Part shown: piece after piece, positions 1 through 7,928 of the stretch
Layout: the number at the start of each line of letters is the position of its first letter
Position numbering within the stretch: the stretch's first letter is position 1
NCBI GenBank assembly: GCA_002070355.1
Contig: MWDC01000004.1
Location: 1-53,889, forward strand
From: Parcubacteria group bacterium ADurb.Bin159
GTDB taxonomy: Bacteria; Patescibacteriota; Patescibacteriia; UBA2591; MWDC01
Direction: 5' to 3'
DNA length: 53,889 nt
Notes under the pieces: model-generated
What the model was told of the DNA's origin: nothing
Databases searched by the model: none
Seen by the model: the letters and a program-made list of their open reading frames with translations, nothing else
Position numbers and translations under genes: made by a program

Positions 1-657
1 TTCTAAATCTTGAAATTCTTTAGCTGTGGCTAATAACGCTTTTATTCCTTTTATAAAAATCTTCTCGTCTAATATACCTGAACCAATATGCTGATGAAGG
101 CCAATTATTTTCAAATTATATTGTCGGGCTATACTTTTTATTTTTTCTATTTCGGAAAAATAAATTCCAAATTTTGATTGAGATCCGCCGGTTATACAAT
201 GATAATGGCATCCCGCCCCAATACCTTGATTTATTCTTACTCCTATTTTTCCTCCAGGATTAAATTGGCTATATTTTTTTAATTGAGTGAACGAATCTAT
301 ATTTATTAATATTTTGTTTTTTATTAAAAATTTTAATTCTTCATCGGTTATATTGTCGCAAGTATATATCATTTCGCAAGATTTAAAGCCTGCCTTAAAT
401 CCCATTAAAATCTCTCCAGGACTGACCACCTCTAATTTAGCTCCCTCTCTTCTTAATATCTTTAAAATTTCTAAATTTGTATTCGCCTTACAAGAATAAT
501 ATAATTTTAATTTGTTATACCGGATATTTTTAGCTAAATCCATATATCTTTCTTTTATTTTATCTTCTTCATAAACATAAAGAGGGCTTCCGTACTTTTT
601 TATCAATTCGTCAGCCCTTATTTCGCCTAAAAATAATTTGTTATTTATGATACGCAT
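1..657 (-). CDS. lysA: Diaminopimelate decarboxylase, N-terminal 219 codons (runs off the window)
   Basis: The minus strand is open from ATG at 657 to the window edge, so the C-terminal half lies outside. The product would decarboxylate meso-diaminopimelate to lysine using PLP. The fold-type III alanine-racemase-like barrel is recognisable: YSCKANTN near residue 60 carries the PLP lysine, followed by LEVVSPGE, a SKFGI segment and HQHIGSG near residue 190. The 5' end is duplicated in the relic at 1909-2064. No Shine-Dalgarno or clear -10 box precedes this ATG, whereas the relic keeps a good -10 box. Family assignment is secure; whether the missing half is intact cannot be seen. Confidence 0.9.
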   Translation of the reverse strand, partial: MRIINNKLFLGEIRADELIKKYGSPLYVYEEDKIKERYMDLAKNIRYNKLKLYYSCKANTNLEILKILRREGAKLEVVSPGEILMGFKAGFKSCEMIYTCDNITDEELKFLIKNKILINIDSFTQLKKYSQFNPGGKIGVRINQGIGAGCHYHCITGGSQSKFGIYFSEIEKIKSIARQYNLKIIGLHQHIGSGILDEKIFIKGIKALLATAKEFQDLE

Positions 658-787
658 AAAACATCAATTACTATTAAACGCTCAGGCGAGCAAAAAGGAA
701 GGGGGTTGAGGGGGGAGGAATTTTTGTCTGCCCTCGCTTCCCGCCATCGTCGAATTTTGTGCCAACGAAGTTAGCGCGCTACCTGAT
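658..787. other. Spacer with a G-rich stretch, no gene seen
   Basis: These 130 bases separate lysA from the membrane-protein gene. The segment around 690-770 is far more GC-rich than its surroundings, with two G runs on the plus strand near 700-720 followed by a C-rich part. No ORF, tRNA or clear terminator was recognised. The composition suggests recently acquired or decayed DNA. Confidence 0.4.
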
Positions 788-1135
788 TTATAAAATTATC
801 AATCCGAAAATTATTGATATAATATTCGCGACCAAAGACGCAGTAAATGCTCTAGAGAATTTTAATTCTAGAAATTGATTATAAATAATTGCTTCGGTAA
901 ATACAATTAAAATCTCACCAAGATAAATATACAGACCCCGGCTAGAAATGTAGATTGGAAGAATAAACCAAAAATATGGCAGAGTCAATGTGGAAGCGAT
1001 AAATCCCGCAAAAACAATTTTAAAAATTTTTATTTCTTTTTGTTTGAATAGATATTTTACAAGAAAAAGAACAAGCAGAATTTCAATAATCAGCGTCAAT
1101 AATAAAGAGAGAAAAAATTTCTGCTCATAAAGCAT
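788..1135 (-). CDS. Small integral membrane protein, function unknown
   Basis: The protein has 115 residues and is almost entirely hydrophobic, with about four membrane-spanning segments separated by short charged turns (for example KYLFKQKEIKIFK) and a hydrophobic C terminus. The ATG at 1135 is preferred. An in-frame TTG at 1153 would overlap the upstream secreted-protein gene by 10 bp and lies directly on its GGAAGAGG, leaving little room for ribosome binding. The stop of the upstream gene is just 8 bp before this ATG, so the two genes almost certainly share one transcript. No catalytic motif was seen and no family name is offered. Confidence 0.6.
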   Translation of the reverse strand: MLYEQKFFLSLLLTLIIEILLVLFLVKYLFKQKEIKIFKIVFAGFIASTLTLPYFWFILPIYISSRGLYIYLGEILIVFTEAIIYNQFLELKFSRAFTASLVANIISIIFGLIIL

Positions 1136-1143
1136 AAATGATT

Positions 1144-1821
1144 TTATTGACAACCTCTTCCAAACAAATTTCTAAAAAAACAGATAATGGTTTGCCAAAA
1201 TCCTATTTTTACAGGTGTCGGCGAAGGGGTTGGCGGAATATTTGGTTGCTCGTTTGGTATAGGAGTAATTTGGGATGGAGGGTTCGGTGTCGGGGTAATC
1301 TGTTGATTATTTTGATTATTGGGTTCATTGTTTTTTAGTGGATTTGCAAAAGTTTCAACTTTCATCGGGGTACCGTCATTATATTCTGATATTTGTTTAG
1401 ATTTATATAAAATCAATTTTCCATCAGAAAACCCAGCAATGGAATATTCTATATTTTCTTTAACCAACGGATTGCTTCGATCAACATATCCGCCATAGGT
1501 CTCAATATCATCCAATAGTAAATTGTTTGGATCTATTATATTGGATTTATCTTTCGTATTCCAATAAATTTTCAGTGAATTAAACTTATATCCTTTTGTC
1601 CAACACTCGTTATTCTTAATTTGGTAAGTCTCGTAATTTTGAACCATTGGACCAGTGTAGTATCCAATTAAAACAATATCTGGAAATTCGTTCAGGTTTA
1701 CAATTTTTACGCATCTATTAAATGAATGAGAATTAGGTGGGATTACATCCGCTGAAACAGTTGACGAAAAAAGAAATACAAAAGCTAATAAAGACAGGGT
1801 GTAGAAAATTATTTTTTTCAT
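1144..1821 (-). CDS. Secreted Pro/Thr/Gln-rich protein, function unknown
   Basis: The 225-residue product begins with a classic signal peptide (MKKII, a hydrophobic core, then VSADVIPP near residue 25). A globular part of about 120 residues follows, containing CVKIVNLNEFPDIVLIGY and Cys residues that could form a disulfide. A low-complexity Asn/Gln then Pro/Thr linker occupies about residues 165-205. The short hydrophobic C terminus (GFWQTIICFFRNLFGRGCQ) could anchor it to the membrane. It is paired with the membrane protein after it. The upstream DNA carries a TATAAT within an inverted repeat (1853-1878). No known enzyme family was recognised; an envelope or surface role is an inference from export and linker. 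Confidence 0.7.
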   Translation of the reverse strand: MKKIIFYTLSLLAFVFLFSSTVSADVIPPNSHSFNRCVKIVNLNEFPDIVLIGYYTGPMVQNYETYQIKNNECWTKGYKFNSLKIYWNTKDKSNIIDPNNLLLDDIETYGGYVDRSNPLVKENIEYSIAGFSDGKLILYKSKQISEYNDGTPMKVETFANPLKNNEPNNQNNQQITPTPNPPSQITPIPNEQPNIPPTPSPTPVKIGFWQTIICFFRNLFGRGCQ

Positions 1822-1848
1822 AGGTTTTTGTTGTTTAACTATTTTTTA

Positions 1849-1878
1849 TTATAGCAGAAATCCGATTTCATTTCTGCT
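1849..1878 (-). promoter_or_regulatory. Putative promoter -10 with adjacent inverted repeat
   Basis: Read on the minus strand, TATAAT lies about 27 bp before the ATG at 1821. Immediately upstream are inverted arms AGCAGAAAT and ATTTCTGCT separated by 8 bp (1853-1878). The arms would overlap the spacer and -35 region, which suits an operator or an RNA hairpin. The -35 itself is weak. Confidence 0.4.
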
Positions 1879-1908
1879 TTATTAATAAAACGACTTTGGT
1901 TTATTTTA

Positions 1909-2064
1909 TTAAATCTTCAAAGGAACGCCGACTTCCCCAAAATCAATAAATTCTAAATCTTAAAATTCTTTAGCTGTGGCCAATAACGCTTTTATCCCGT
2001 ACTTTTTTATCAATTCGTCAGCCCTTATTTCGCCTAAAAATAATTTGTTATTCCTAACTCGCAT
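1909..2064 (-). pseudogene. Internally deleted lysA relic
   Basis: Codons 1-23 of lysA from ATG at 2064 are fused in frame to codons about 204-216, removing about 181 codons. A TAA at 1960-1962 then replaces the Gln codon. Past the stop the sequence still reads LEFIDFG followed by GVP, matching what lysA should encode beyond the window edge (FIDFGGG-type motif), and ends by 1909. Bases 1997-2052 are identical to 590-645 of the intact gene, and 1951-1994 differ from 1-44 at two positions, so the duplication is recent or maintained by gene conversion. Fusion occurs at a shared GG. Confidence 0.85.
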
Positions 2065-2072
2065 AAAATAAT

Positions 2073-2109
2073 ATTATAATTTTTAAATTCTTCTAAAATA
2101 TATTTTAGA
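2073..2109 (-). promoter_or_regulatory. Putative promoter with 18-bp palindrome, in front of the lysA relic
   Basis: On the minus strand TATAAT (2078-2073) is followed by 8 bases and then the relic ATG, the spacing expected for a leaderless transcript. Over the -35 region lies a perfect 18-bp palindrome, TCTAAAATATATTTTAGA (2092-2109), a plausible operator. No factor is known; the site could be the ancestral lysA control region. Confidence 0.4.
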
Positions 2110-2139
2110 GAAAATATTTATATTTGTCAAACATAGTAT

Positions 2140-3369
2140 CTAATTAAAATGTTTAATTTTTAAAACCTGTTTATGAGAAAATTTTAAAGCGAAACGATGC
2201 GCCTCATCTCTTACTCTTTGCAAAAGAGATTTAGAGGCAATAATTAGATTCTCCATATTTTTACTTGTTCCCTTAAAAATCAATTCGTCTTTTTTGTCTT
2301 TACCTTTTGATAAACCCACTACGGGAATAAAAACGCGCGCTTTTTTTAATACCTCATATACCCCATTTACCTGTCCTCTGCCCCCATCAATTAAAAATAA
2401 ATTGGGCAACGGCCATTCTTTATGCCTCAACCTTCGAGATATAACTTCTTCCAGCGCCCCTACATCATCTTTGGGTTTGGCTTTTTTAATTTTAAAAATA
2501 CGATATTCACTTTTTATTGGTTCATTATTCTTAAAAACAACCATTGAACCGTATGCTCCTTCACCGGCAAAATGACTAATATCGTACCCCTCTATTTTTA
2601 ATGTCTTGGGGAAAACATCTCCCCTGAGATTGTCTTTGGTAATCAAAAAACTATCTTGTATTTGATTCAAAAGTCTTATCTTTTCTGGGTAATCTTTTTG
2701 TATTTTTTTTATTAATCCTTTCTTTTTTCCTTCTAAAAATAAAATAATGTTTTTAATAATATCTTGATAATCTTTTTTATTGATTTTATTTATACAGGCT
2801 CCGGGACATAAATTAATTTGATAATAAAAACAAGGCCTGCCTGATTGGGGAAAAGTGCAATAAGGAAAAATTCGACGAACTAAAGCTAACATTTTCTTAA
2901 CTGTGGTATAACTTTGATATGGCCCAAAAATATAAAAATTATCTGTTGGATATTTTTTTAATTGTTGTCCTCGAACAATAATCGGGTAAGGAAAATCAGT
3001 ATTTTTAAAATGAGGAATAATAATATAAACAAAAGAACGATTATCCTTTTCCTTAACATTATAAATAGGCCAATATTTTTTAATTAAATTTGCTTCCAAA
3101 ACAAGAGCTTCTAAAACTGAATCGGTTTTGATATATTCAATTTTATTCGCTTGGCTCAAAAGATTTTTTATCTTAGGATTTTTTTGGCTGAAATAACTGC
3201 TTACTCTTTTTTTTAAAATAGCTGCCTTGCCCACATAAAGCACTTTTTCATCTTTTTTAAAAAGATAAACCCCCGGAGCAAGAGGAAGGCGGAGGGTCAG
3301 ACCCCCAAAATTGACTCCTTGAAAGCCTTTATTCATGCGGGTTTGCGAGTGATTTTTTGAAAATGACAT
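2140..3369 (-). CDS. uvrC: UvrC-type nuclease, shortened
   Basis: UvrC makes the dual incisions of nucleotide excision repair. The GIY-YIG nuclease domain starts at residue 28 (LPLAPGVYLF, then VLYVGKA). The RNase H-like second nuclease starts near 259 with GYDISH (Asp 263), LIDGGRGQ (Asp 328) and DEAHRF (His about 391). At 409 residues it is about 200 shorter than usual: the UVR motif that binds UvrB and the C-terminal HhH pair are absent. Residues 1-27 are encoded by the dispersed repeat at 3294-3380, so the element supplies the start codon. It is the last gene of a uvrB-uvrA-uvrC run. Confidence 0.9.
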   Translation of the reverse strand: MSFSKNHSQTRMNKGFQGVNFGGLTLRLPLAPGVYLFKKDEKVLYVGKAAILKKRVSSYFSQKNPKIKNLLSQANKIEYIKTDSVLEALVLEANLIKKYWPIYNVKEKDNRSFVYIIIPHFKNTDFPYPIIVRGQQLKKYPTDNFYIFGPYQSYTTVKKMLALVRRIFPYCTFPQSGRPCFYYQINLCPGACINKINKKDYQDIIKNIILFLEGKKKGLIKKIQKDYPEKIRLLNQIQDSFLITKDNLRGDVFPKTLKIEGYDISHFAGEGAYGSMVVFKNNEPIKSEYRIFKIKKAKPKDDVGALEEVISRRLRHKEWPLPNLFLIDGGRGQVNGVYEVLKKARVFIPVVGLSKGKDKKDELIFKGTSKNMENLIIASKSLLQRVRDEAHRFALKFSHKQVLKIKHFN

Positions 3370-3380
3370 AATTTTGATTA
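3294..3380 (+). repeat. Dispersed palindromic element, type A, inside the uvrC 5' end
   Basis: The palindrome GGGTCAGACCC (3294-3304) is followed by the core CCTTTATTCATGCGGGTTT (3326-3344) and a tail resembling GATTTTTTGAAAATGACATAATTTTGATT. It overlaps the first 25 or so codons of uvrC in antisense orientation. Mutation of the core to CATGAATAAAGG gives an alternative ATG (codon 12). Confidence 0.8.
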
Positions 3381-3389
3381 ATTTTCAAA

Positions 3390-5888
3390 TTAACTCAAAA
3401 TGGATTTTAAATATTTACCAGTATAAGAATTTTTATTTTTAGCCACAGCTTCTGGAGTGCCATAAGCAATAATTTCTCCTCCTTTGTCTCCTCCTTCTGG
3501 CCCTAAATCAATAATCCAATCAGCCGTTTTAATTACTTCTAAATTATGCTCAATAACCATTACCGTATTACCCTTATCCACCAATTTTTGCAAAATTTTC
3601 AAAAGCAACCTTATATCTTCATAATGAAGGCCAACAGTCGGTTCATCTAAAAGATATAATGTTTTGTAATGTAAGGGCTTATTTAACTCTCTGGCTAATT
3701 TTATTCGTTGCGCCTCGCCGCCAGATAGGGTCGTAGCACTTTGTCCTAATTCAATATAACCTAAACCAACGTCTTTTAATAATTTTAATCTTTCGGCAAT
3801 AAAAGGGATATCTTTAAATAAATTATAACTTTCATCAACAGTTAAATCTAAAACATCGGATATGGTCTTCCCTTTGTATTTTACTTCTAATGTTTGACTG
3901 TTGAATCTTTTGCCGTGACAAACCTCGCATTCTATTAAAATTGGGGGCAAAAAATGCATTTCTATTAACTTGTACCCCGCTCCTTCGCAAGATTCGCATC
4001 TTCCCCCCTTTACATTAAATGAAAATCGTGAAGAATTATAACCCCTTTCCAAAGAACCCTCTAAAGAAGCAAACAATTCTCTAATTGGCGTAAAAACTCC
4101 GGTATAAGTTGCTGGATTAGAACGCGGAGTTCTCCCAATGGGAGATTGATTAATTTCAATTAAACGCGATAAATTCTCCGCTCCTTTTATTTGAGAAACA
4201 CACTCTAAGGGCTCATTAATATGATATAAAGATTTGGGCAAATTTTTAATAATAATATCAAATAAAGAAGATTTGCCGCTGCCTGAGACACCGGTCAAAC
4301 AAATAAATTTTTTTAAAGGTATCCCCAATTTAATATTTTTTAAATTATTTTTCCTGCAGCCAATTAAATAAAGCATATCAGTCATTTTAACTCTTCTTGA
4401 AGGAATTTCTATTTTTTTCTCTCCTCTTAAATATTTCAAAGTTAAGGATTGATTTTGCCCTTTTAATAATTCATTAGTTTTTCCCTCAGCCGTTATTTCT
4501 CCTCCTTTTTTACCCGCGCCTGGCCCTAAATCTACCATATAATCACTCTCTTTTATGGCTCGCTTATCGTGTTCGGTAATAATAATGGTGTTCCCCAAAT
4601 CGCGCAAATCTTTCAAAAGTTTTAAAAGTTTTTCTGTATCTCTTTCATGCAAACCAATAGTTGGCTCATCTAAAACATATATTGTACCTGATAATTTTGA
4701 GCCAATTTGTGAAGCTAACCTTATCCTTTGCGCTTCTCCACCAGACAATGTGCTAGCTTCTCTATTTAAAGATAAATAACCCACACCAACTTCTTCTAAA
4801 AATTTTAATCGGCTAGCAATCTCCTCCAACAAGCTGTAAGCTATTTTATATTCTGTAAAATTAAGATTAGACTCTGTTTGATTAAAAAAAATCATTGCTT
4901 CGCTGATAGATAAAGAAGTAATATCATCAATATTTTTCTCACATATTTTAACAGCTAAAGATTCCTTTCTTAATCTTTTCCCCTGACAAACAGGACAAAT
5001 TTTATCTGAATAAATAAATTCTCTCCCCAAACCAGAACAAGATGGACAGGCCCCGTAAGGAGAATTAAAAGAAAAAAGACGCGGTTCAATCTCAGGAAAA
5101 GAAAATCCATCTTTGGGACAAGTTCTTAAAGATGAGAGCAAAAGTTCTTCTTGAATTTTACCCTTTTTATAAAAAAGAACATTTATTAAGCCTTTGCTTA
5201 AATTTAAAGCTGTTTCCGCCGCTTCAAAAAGCCGATTTATTTCTACTTTTTTTATTTTATCAACAACAATCTCAATGGTGTGGATTTGATAACGGGAAAG
5301 TTCTATGCGATTATGCAGAGAATAAAACTTTTCATCTATCCTTGCCTCATCAAACCCTTTATTTAAATAATCATAAAGCATCTGATAATATTCTCCTTTT
5401 CTGCCCAAAACAACGGGTGAGAGAATAATAATCTCGCTGCTTTGCCATTTTTTATATTGTCTTTCTATAATATCTTTTATTTCATCTAAAGATAATTGTT
5501 TAATTTCCTTGCCGCATATTGGACAATGCGGTTTGCCAATACGGGCAAAAAGCACTCTTAAATAGTCATAAATTTCAGTAAGAGTAGCTACAGTGGAACG
5601 GGGATTATGAGAAAGCGGTTTTTGATCAATAGCAATAGCAGGAGAAAGACCCTCAATATCTTCCACTAATGGTTTTTTCATTTCTCCCAAAAATTGTCTT
5701 GCGTAAGGAGAAAGAGATTCAATATATCTTCTTTGCCCTTCGGCAAAAATAGTATCAAAAGCTAAAGATGATTTTCCACTGCCTGAGACGCCGGTAAAAA
5801 CAATTAATTTATTTTTCGGCAAATTCAAAGAAATGTTTTTTAAATTATGTTGTGATGCTTTTTTAATTTTAATAAATTGATTTTCCAT
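3390..5888 (-). CDS. uvrA: Excinuclease ABC subunit A
   Basis: UvrA is the damage-sensing ABC ATPase dimer of nucleotide excision repair. Both nucleotide-binding halves are complete: Walker A GVSGSGKSSLAF near residue 35 and GVSGSGKSSLF near 530, two LSGGEAQRI signatures, and DEPTIGLHERD / DEPTVGLHYED Walker B regions. Cys pairs (CPICGKE, CPVCQG, CEVCHGK) mark zinc modules. It is 832 residues against about 940 in most bacteria, with a compact insertion domain, as is common in CPR. It lies 5 bp after uvrB, and uvrC starts about 20 bp after it, so co-transcription is very likely. Confidence 0.97.
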   Translation of the reverse strand: MENQFIKIKKASQHNLKNISLNLPKNKLIVFTGVSGSGKSSLAFDTIFAEGQRRYIESLSPYARQFLGEMKKPLVEDIEGLSPAIAIDQKPLSHNPRSTVATLTEIYDYLRVLFARIGKPHCPICGKEIKQLSLDEIKDIIERQYKKWQSSEIIILSPVVLGRKGEYYQMLYDYLNKGFDEARIDEKFYSLHNRIELSRYQIHTIEIVVDKIKKVEINRLFEAAETALNLSKGLINVLFYKKGKIQEELLLSSLRTCPKDGFSFPEIEPRLFSFNSPYGACPSCSGLGREFIYSDKICPVCQGKRLRKESLAVKICEKNIDDITSLSISEAMIFFNQTESNLNFTEYKIAYSLLEEIASRLKFLEEVGVGYLSLNREASTLSGGEAQRIRLASQIGSKLSGTIYVLDEPTIGLHERDTEKLLKLLKDLRDLGNTIIITEHDKRAIKESDYMVDLGPGAGKKGGEITAEGKTNELLKGQNQSLTLKYLRGEKKIEIPSRRVKMTDMLYLIGCRKNNLKNIKLGIPLKKFICLTGVSGSGKSSLFDIIIKNLPKSLYHINEPLECVSQIKGAENLSRLIEINQSPIGRTPRSNPATYTGVFTPIRELFASLEGSLERGYNSSRFSFNVKGGRCESCEGAGYKLIEMHFLPPILIECEVCHGKRFNSQTLEVKYKGKTISDVLDLTVDESYNLFKDIPFIAERLKLLKDVGLGYIELGQSATTLSGGEAQRIKLARELNKPLHYKTLYLLDEPTVGLHYEDIRLLLKILQKLVDKGNTVMVIEHNLEVIKTADWIIDLGPEGGDKGGEIIAYGTPEAVAKNKNSYTGKYLKSILS

Positions 5889-5893
5889 AAAAA

Positions 5894-7723
5894 TTAATCT
5901 GTTAAATCAATTAAATTTTGGATCTCTTTTTCAATTGTTTTTGGTTTAACTTTATGTTTTTTATTATATTCCATTTGGATTTTTCTCCTTCTTGTTGCTT
6001 CTTCCACTGCTTGTTTTATTGAACCGGTTAAATTATCAGCATATAAAATAACACTCCCCCTGACATTTCTGGCAGCTCTACCCATCATTTGGATAAAAGT
6101 TGTTTTACTTCTCAAAAATCCTTCTTTGTCGGCGTCTAAAATAGCTACTAAGGAAACTTCGGGTAAATCTAACCCTTCCCTTAATAAATTAACTCCCACT
6201 AAAACATTAAATTTCCCTTGCCTAAAATCCGTCAAAATTTCTGTTCTTTCTAATGTTTTTGTTTCCGAATGCATATAGCGAGAAGATATGCCTTTGGAAT
6301 TCAAGAATTCTGACAATTCTTCAGCCATTTTTTTTGTTAAAGTGTTCACTAAAACTCTTTCTTTTTTCTCTATTATTTTTTCAATTCTCTCTATTAAATC
6401 GTCTATTTGGGATATGTTTCTCTTCTTATCGTAAATCGGCTTTATTTCTATTTTAGGGTCAAGTAAATAAGTAGGCCTAACAATTTGTTCCACAATCACA
6501 GAAGAACATTTTTTTTCATAAGGCCCCGGCGTGGCAGAAGTAAATATAACTTGATTAATTTTAGATAAAAACTCTTCGAATTTTAAGGGTCTGTTGTCTA
6601 AGGCTGAGGGCAAACGCCAACCATATTCTATTAATATTTTTTTACGCTCATGGTCTCCTTCATACATTCCCCTAATTTGAGGTATAGTAATATGAGATTC
6701 GTCGATGATTGTTAAAAAATCGGGTTTGCCATTTTTATCTTTAGGAAAATAAGAAAGCAGTGTCTCTGGCGGCTCTCCGGCTAATTTCCCCAATAAGTGC
6801 CGAGAATAATTTTCAATGCCATGACAATATCCCATAATTTTTATCATCGCTAAATCTTGTTTAGTTATTCTTTCTAATCTTTCGGCTTCCAAAAACATTT
6901 TTTTCTTTTTAAAATAAGCCAATCTTTCTTTAAGTTCCTCTTTTATATCTCTAACGGCTCTATTTATATCGTCATCGTAAACAATAAAATGTTTAGCGGG
7001 AAAAATTATCAGCTGATTCATTTTTTTTAGAAAATTTCTTTTTAACTTATCAATTATTTCTAATTTATTTACTTTTTGTTCAGCTAAATCAATTCTATAT
7101 ATAGTATCTTCTGACGGCGGCATAATTTCAATAATATCCCCTCTTACTCGAAAACATCCTCTTTTAAGCTCTAAATCGTTTCTTTTATATTGCAAACGTA
7201 CTAATTGTTTTATCAAATCTCCCCTGGTAATTAATTTACCTTCTTCTAAATATATAGCTCGATTCAAATAATTAGCCGGAAGGCCTAAATTATAAATACA
7301 AGAAACTGAGGCAATAATAATTACATCTTTTCTGGTCATTAAAGAAGAGGTTGCTAAATGCCTCAAACGCTCTATCTCTTCATTTATCATTGCTTCTTTG
7401 GCAATATAAGTATCAGAGGCGGGAATATAAGCTTCTGGCTGATAATAATCATAATAAGAAACAAAATAGTTAATTGCATTTTCGGGAAAAAAGGTTTTAA
7501 ATTCACGATAAAGTTGGGCGGCTAAAATTTTATTAGGAGAAATGACTAAAATCGGTTTATTTATATTTTCAATAACATTAGAAATAGTAAAAGTTTTACC
7601 TGAACCCGTTGTGCCCAATAAAGTAGTAAAACGGTCGCCGCGTTTTATAGCTTTAATTAATTGTTTTATAGCCCTTGGCTGATCCCCTGAAGGATTAAAT
7701 GGCGAAACTAATTTAAATTTCAT
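5894..7723 (-). CDS. uvrB: Excinuclease ABC subunit B, lacking the UVR domain
   Basis: UvrB is the helicase-like subunit that verifies damage and recruits UvrC. Seen in order: GTTGSGKT Walker A near residue 40, the beta-hairpin YYDYYQPEAYIP with following acidic residues, DESH motif II, TSATPGPYE, and motif VI MGRAARN near 540. The protein stops at 609 residues after EKEIQNLIDLTD, where other UvrB proteins continue with a UVR motif. This matches the loss of the partner UVR motif in this UvrC. The 206-bp upstream gap holds a terminator for mnmA and AT-rich DNA with weak promoter-like hexamers. Confidence 0.97.
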   Translation of the reverse strand: MKFKLVSPFNPSGDQPRAIKQLIKAIKRGDRFTTLLGTTGSGKTFTISNVIENINKPILVISPNKILAAQLYREFKTFFPENAINYFVSYYDYYQPEAYIPASDTYIAKEAMINEEIERLRHLATSSLMTRKDVIIIASVSCIYNLGLPANYLNRAIYLEEGKLITRGDLIKQLVRLQYKRNDLELKRGCFRVRGDIIEIMPPSEDTIYRIDLAEQKVNKLEIIDKLKRNFLKKMNQLIIFPAKHFIVYDDDINRAVRDIKEELKERLAYFKKKKMFLEAERLERITKQDLAMIKIMGYCHGIENYSRHLLGKLAGEPPETLLSYFPKDKNGKPDFLTIIDESHITIPQIRGMYEGDHERKKILIEYGWRLPSALDNRPLKFEEFLSKINQVIFTSATPGPYEKKCSSVIVEQIVRPTYLLDPKIEIKPIYDKKRNISQIDDLIERIEKIIEKKERVLVNTLTKKMAEELSEFLNSKGISSRYMHSETKTLERTEILTDFRQGKFNVLVGVNLLREGLDLPEVSLVAILDADKEGFLRSKTTFIQMMGRAARNVRGSVILYADNLTGSIKQAVEEATRRRKIQMEYNKKHKVKPKTIEKEIQNLIDLTD

Positions 7724-7805
7724 AACAAATATCCCCCATCTTTTTATCTATAGGGGTATAAGAATATTAATTTTAATTTATCAGTTTTTTAAGAAAAAAC
7801 AAGAC

Positions 7806-7866
7806 AAAAAAGGGGGAGCTGGATATTCCGCCTCACAGGACGGCCTTTTCCTAGCTCCCCTTTTAT
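7806..7866 (-). terminator. Long-stem intrinsic terminator after mnmA
   Basis: Arms AAAAGGGGGAGCT (7808-7820) and AGCTCCCCTTTT (7853-7864) pair with one bulge. The 32-base apical part can itself fold (CCG-T-CC / GG-CGG around TGTGA on the minus strand). Read on the minus strand, a run of T follows the stem, as expected for termination after mnmA and before uvrB. The apical part is larger than a plain terminator needs. Confidence 0.75.
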
Positions 7867-7928
7867 ATTTATATTATTCCTCCTTATACTCTAATAATAA
7901 GATAATAAAAAAATTTGTCAACATAATT

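Noticed and set aside
690-730. G-quadruplex former
   Set aside because: Only two runs of three or more G are present in the tract, too few for a standard three-tier quadruplex.
1138-1338. Plus-strand ORF opposite the secreted protein
   Set aside because: It lies wholly antisense to better-supported genes and resembles no protein.
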